A stretch of DNA of 64,000 nt from Psychrobacter sp. P11F6 (GTDB lineage: Bacteria > Pseudomonadota > Gammaproteobacteria > Pseudomonadales > Moraxellaceae), in assembly GCF_001435295.1 (NCBI RefSeq), contig NZ_CM003594.1, positions 496,001 to 560,000 of the forward strand, written 5' to 3'. This document shows positions 61,455 through 64,000 of this stretch, piece after piece. A program made the position numbers and the translations under genes. Within the stretch, counting starts at the first letter, position 1. Each line of letters opens with the position of its first letter. The notes beneath the pieces were generated by a model. That model was not told the DNA's origin, did no database searches, and saw only the letters and a list, made by a program, of their open reading frames with translations.

Positions 61455-63665
61455 ATGGCAACCACTCCCAATGTTGACAATAAGCGCTATCAAGGTCTGA
61501 TTATTTCAATTGCACTGTTTTTATCGCTCATCGGTGCCTTGTTAGCCTTTACGTTCTATACCTCAAACTTATTAGAAAGAAATACTGCGTTAATTGACCA
61601 AACTAACCAAGTCGCTAATAGCGCGCAGGCGGTAATTAAAGATTTATTTGACTTAGATAATAGCTATGGCGAAGATACGAACTCTCCACATATTCAGCGC
61701 GTTTTGGAGCGTTTGGAGGAAAATACGGCGTTGATTACCAGTTCTATTGCTGCTATTGAGCAAGGTGCAACGATCACTGACGTTGATGGCAAAACTTATG
61801 ATCTGCCAAAGATTGACAGTAACGCACAAGTAAACATTACCGCAGCTAATGAGCAGTGGAAAGCGTTAGAGCCTAAGATTCAAGCATATCTCAAAGATGC
61901 TGATAATATTATGGTTTCCTCTGAAGATGATCTGACCCAAGCCGTTGAACAAGCCAAGACGTCAAGTCTATTGATTAACGATTCGTTAGACAATTTGACC
62001 AAAGATGTTTTTAATAGTGCTGAACGCCAAGCGACGACCATTCGTCTTATTCAGGTGCTTGGTGTTGCCGCCATCTTTACCTACTTTCTAATCTTTGTAT
62101 TCTTCTTTGTACGTCGTTTACGTGAAACCGATGCTGAAGCGTTCGCTGCTCGTCGCGAGACGCAAGAAATTATGGAAACGGTAAATACGGGTCTATTCTT
62201 GCTTGATAAAGACTTGAATATTGGTCAGCAGCATTCTCGCGCACTGAATGATATTATCGGTGAAGACAGATTGTCAGGAGAGAACTTTACCAACGTTTTA
62301 CGTGGGCGTATTTCTGATAAAGATCTGAAAACCACACAGCAATTTATTGAGCAGCTTTACAATCCACGCGTTAAAGAAAAATTGGTAGATTCTCTCAATC
62401 CGCTGCACAAAGTCATGCTACATAACAACGCTGGTGATAAAGCACAGAATAATCGCTTCTTAGACTTCAAGTTCTCACGTGTTTATGACAACAAAGACAT
62501 TGCCCGTATTTTGGTCAACGTCAACGATGTATCGGATGCCGTATATTTAGAGCAGCGTCTAGAAAAAGAGCGTTCGCAAAATGATATGCAGATTGAGATG
62601 CTCACCACGATTCTAAATGTAAATCCAAAGATTATTAATGAGTTTATTGATAATACGCAGATGCACATTGAGAAGATGAACAATATTTTGAAAAATCCTG
62701 GTAGCTCACAATACGAGCTTGAGGGCAAACTAAAAGCCATCTATCGCGAAATGCATAGCTTAAAAGGTGAAGCTTCTGCGCTAAAACTGCATAGCTTTAC
62801 CAAGATTGCCTCAGATGCGGAAGACAAACTGCACGCATTGCAAAACCAAGGTCAATTATCTGGTAACGATTTCTTGCCATTGGCCGTACATTTGGATGAC
62901 TTATTAAGCCTATCAAATACCATCGCGACCTTGGGTGAGCGCATTAACCGTTCAGCACCAGCGACTGCACCAACTGCAAATGGGTTAGATGACAATAGTG
63001 CTCAAAACAGTATGTCAAAAACGGTGGCGACTGACAGTCAGACATCAAATCCTTCAACCAGTATCATAGATACTGATATCGGTCAGGATATCGACCTAGG
63101 TAATGAAGCACCTGATGATCATTTGTCTTTTTATAAAGCATTTGCAAAAGATATTGCCGCAAGACAAGGCAAGCAAGTAGAGCTAAAGAGTAATACGCTG
63201 ATGCAAGCGGACATACCAGCACATCTAGTAAAGCCGATTAAAGAGATTAGCATTCAACTACTACGTAATGCCGTGGTGCATGGCATTGAAGCGCCAAGTG
63301 TTCGTCATTCGATTGGTAAGACTGCGGTTGGGACGATTGATTTAGAAATAAAAGACAACGGCTCAGATTTCATGCTGATGGTGCAAGATGATGGTCAAGG
63401 TATTGATTATGACAGCATTCGTGCCAAGTTAAGCAGTGACGGTCGTTTTAGTACAGAAGAAGCCAGCCAGCTCAGTCAAAGCGAGCTGCTCAAACAACTG
63501 TTTTCTTCGGGTTTCTCTACCAAAGAACATGCAGATGAAGATGGCGGACGCGGTGTCGGTCTCGATATCATTAAAGCAAAAGTAAAAGATTATGATGGCA
63601 AGCTTAACGTAAACAGCGAATTTGGTCAGATGACACGGTTTGTTATTACTTTACCAAAAGCTTAA
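61455..63665 (+). CDS. Membrane-bound CheA-like histidine kinase (Hpt + HATPase)
   Basis: A 736-residue kinase. Two membrane helices (about 16-36 and 196-218) bound a helical periplasmic domain. A PAS-like domain follows (about 245-380), then an Hpt domain with His434 (MHSLKGEA). The ATPase domain has N-box Asn605 (LLRNAVVHGIE), DDGQGID at 645-651, FSSGFST and GRGVGLD at 698-704, the CheA pattern. It ends after the ATPase domain: no CheW-like P5 domain is present and a CheA-type dimerisation segment is not clear. Likely a partner of the preceding binding protein and the following CheY-like regulator. Confidence 0.85.
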   Translation: MATTPNVDNKRYQGLIISIALFLSLIGALLAFTFYTSNLLERNTALIDQTNQVANSAQAVIKDLFDLDNSYGEDTNSPHIQRVLERLEENTALITSSIAAIEQGATITDVDGKTYDLPKIDSNAQVNITAANEQWKALEPKIQAYLKDADNIMVSSEDDLTQAVEQAKTSSLLINDSLDNLTKDVFNSAERQATTIRLIQVLGVAAIFTYFLIFVFFFVRRLRETDAEAFAARRETQEIMETVNTGLFLLDKDLNIGQQHSRALNDIIGEDRLSGENFTNVLRGRISDKDLKTTQQFIEQLYNPRVKEKLVDSLNPLHKVMLHNNAGDKAQNNRFLDFKFSRVYDNKDIARILVNVNDVSDAVYLEQRLEKERSQNDMQIEMLTTILNVNPKIINEFIDNTQMHIEKMNNILKNPGSSQYELEGKLKAIYREMHSLKGEASALKLHSFTKIASDAEDKLHALQNQGQLSGNDFLPLAVHLDDLLSLSNTIATLGERINRSAPATAPTANGLDDNSAQNSMSKTVATDSQTSNPSTSIIDTDIGQDIDLGNEAPDDHLSFYKAFAKDIAARQGKQVELKSNTLMQADIPAHLVKPIKEISIQLLRNAVVHGIEAPSVRHSIGKTAVGTIDLEIKDNGSDFMLMVQDDGQGIDYDSIRAKLSSDGRFSTEEASQLSQSELLKQLFSSGFSTKEHADEDGGRGVGLDIIKAKVKDYDGKLNVNSEFGQMTRFVITLPKA

Positions 63666-63727
63666 TTAGAAACAGCAGGTATATTGTCAAGGATGACAAG
63701 CACTTCATTAAAGGTAATAGATCAGTT

Positions 63728-64000
63728 ATGCATAAGTTAATGATTGTTGATGATTCAAATATTATTAGAAATCGTATTCAACGCGCGTACGATTCAGGGC
63801 AGTTTATGCTGGTTGCGACGGCAACCAGTGGTGTCCAAGCCATTGAAAAGTTCAATGTCCATCGTCCTGACGTAATCACCATGGACTTGACCATGCCACA
63901 AATGGACGGACTTGAATGCATTGAGAAAATCATTGCGATTGACCCTGAAGTACGCATTTTAGTGGTGTCAGCACTGTCTGATAAAGCCACTGGCATTGAA
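63728..64000 (+). CDS. CheY-like response regulator (partial, cut by window end)
   Basis: The first 91 codons of a response regulator. The receiver starts with the acidic pair Asp8/Asp9 (MIVDDS), has phospho-acceptor Asp53 (ITMDLTMPQMDG) and the conserved Ser of LVVSALSD. Without the rest it cannot be said whether an output domain follows. It starts 62 bp after the CheA-like kinase stop on the same strand and is the obvious acceptor for its Hpt phosphate. Confidence 0.9.
   Translation, partial: MHKLMIVDDSNIIRNRIQRAYDSGQFMLVATATSGVQAIEKFNVHRPDVITMDLTMPQMDGLECIEKIIAIDPEVRILVVSALSDKATGIE

Overview
The window is about 64 kb of a gammaproteobacterial chromosome, most likely Psychrobacter (Moraxellaceae). 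The assignment rests on overall protein character, moderate GC content, and gene order resembling Acinetobacter and Pseudomonas. Examples are lepA-lepB-DUF4845-rnc-era-recO, and relA, rlmD and cysM beside a GacS/BarA-type kinase. No search was run, so the genus is inferred. No rRNA, CRISPR array, integrase or insertion sequence was seen.

Layout. 0-12 kb: a TauE/SafE permease, an AT-rich HEPN/AbiJ-like gene, then smc, zipA and ligA, followed 3 bp later by an AT-rich gene joining TPR-like repeats to a DUF2971-like domain. 12-20 kb: three small lipoproteins, the radical-SAM gene ygiQ, an Lrp-type regulator divergent from a RarD-like permease, and smpB. 20-23 kb: coaD, a YfhL-type ferredoxin, bioA and bioD. 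23-32 kb: RNase P RNA, an elongator tRNA-Met, and a complete group 2 capsule export set (kpsM, T, E, D, C, S) with no capsule sugar-synthesis genes beside it. 32-40 kb: lepA, lepB, DUF4845, rnc, era, recO and a decayed pdxJ, then a convergent pilin-like gene. 41-47 kb: an OmpA-family porin, typA, mscL, a small secreted protein and mutM. 47-58 kb: a minus-strand set (cysM, exonuclease, rlmD, relA, mutM), then a large hybrid histidine kinase on the plus strand. 58-64 kb: a crotonase, a Bcr/CflA efflux pump, and a three-gene signalling cluster (periplasmic binding lipoprotein, membrane CheA-like kinase, CheY-like regulator cut by the window end).

Most of the window is housekeeping: chromosome segregation, division and repair, translation quality control, stringent response, and envelope export. 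The parts that deserve a second look are the two AT-rich accessory genes around smc-zipA-ligA, the binding-protein/CheA-like/CheY cluster, the pdxJ pseudogene, a long inverted-repeat element upstream of ligA, and several palindromes or tandem repeats placed directly before genes. Terminators and promoters were located by eye, and domain names come from recognising motifs, not from searches.
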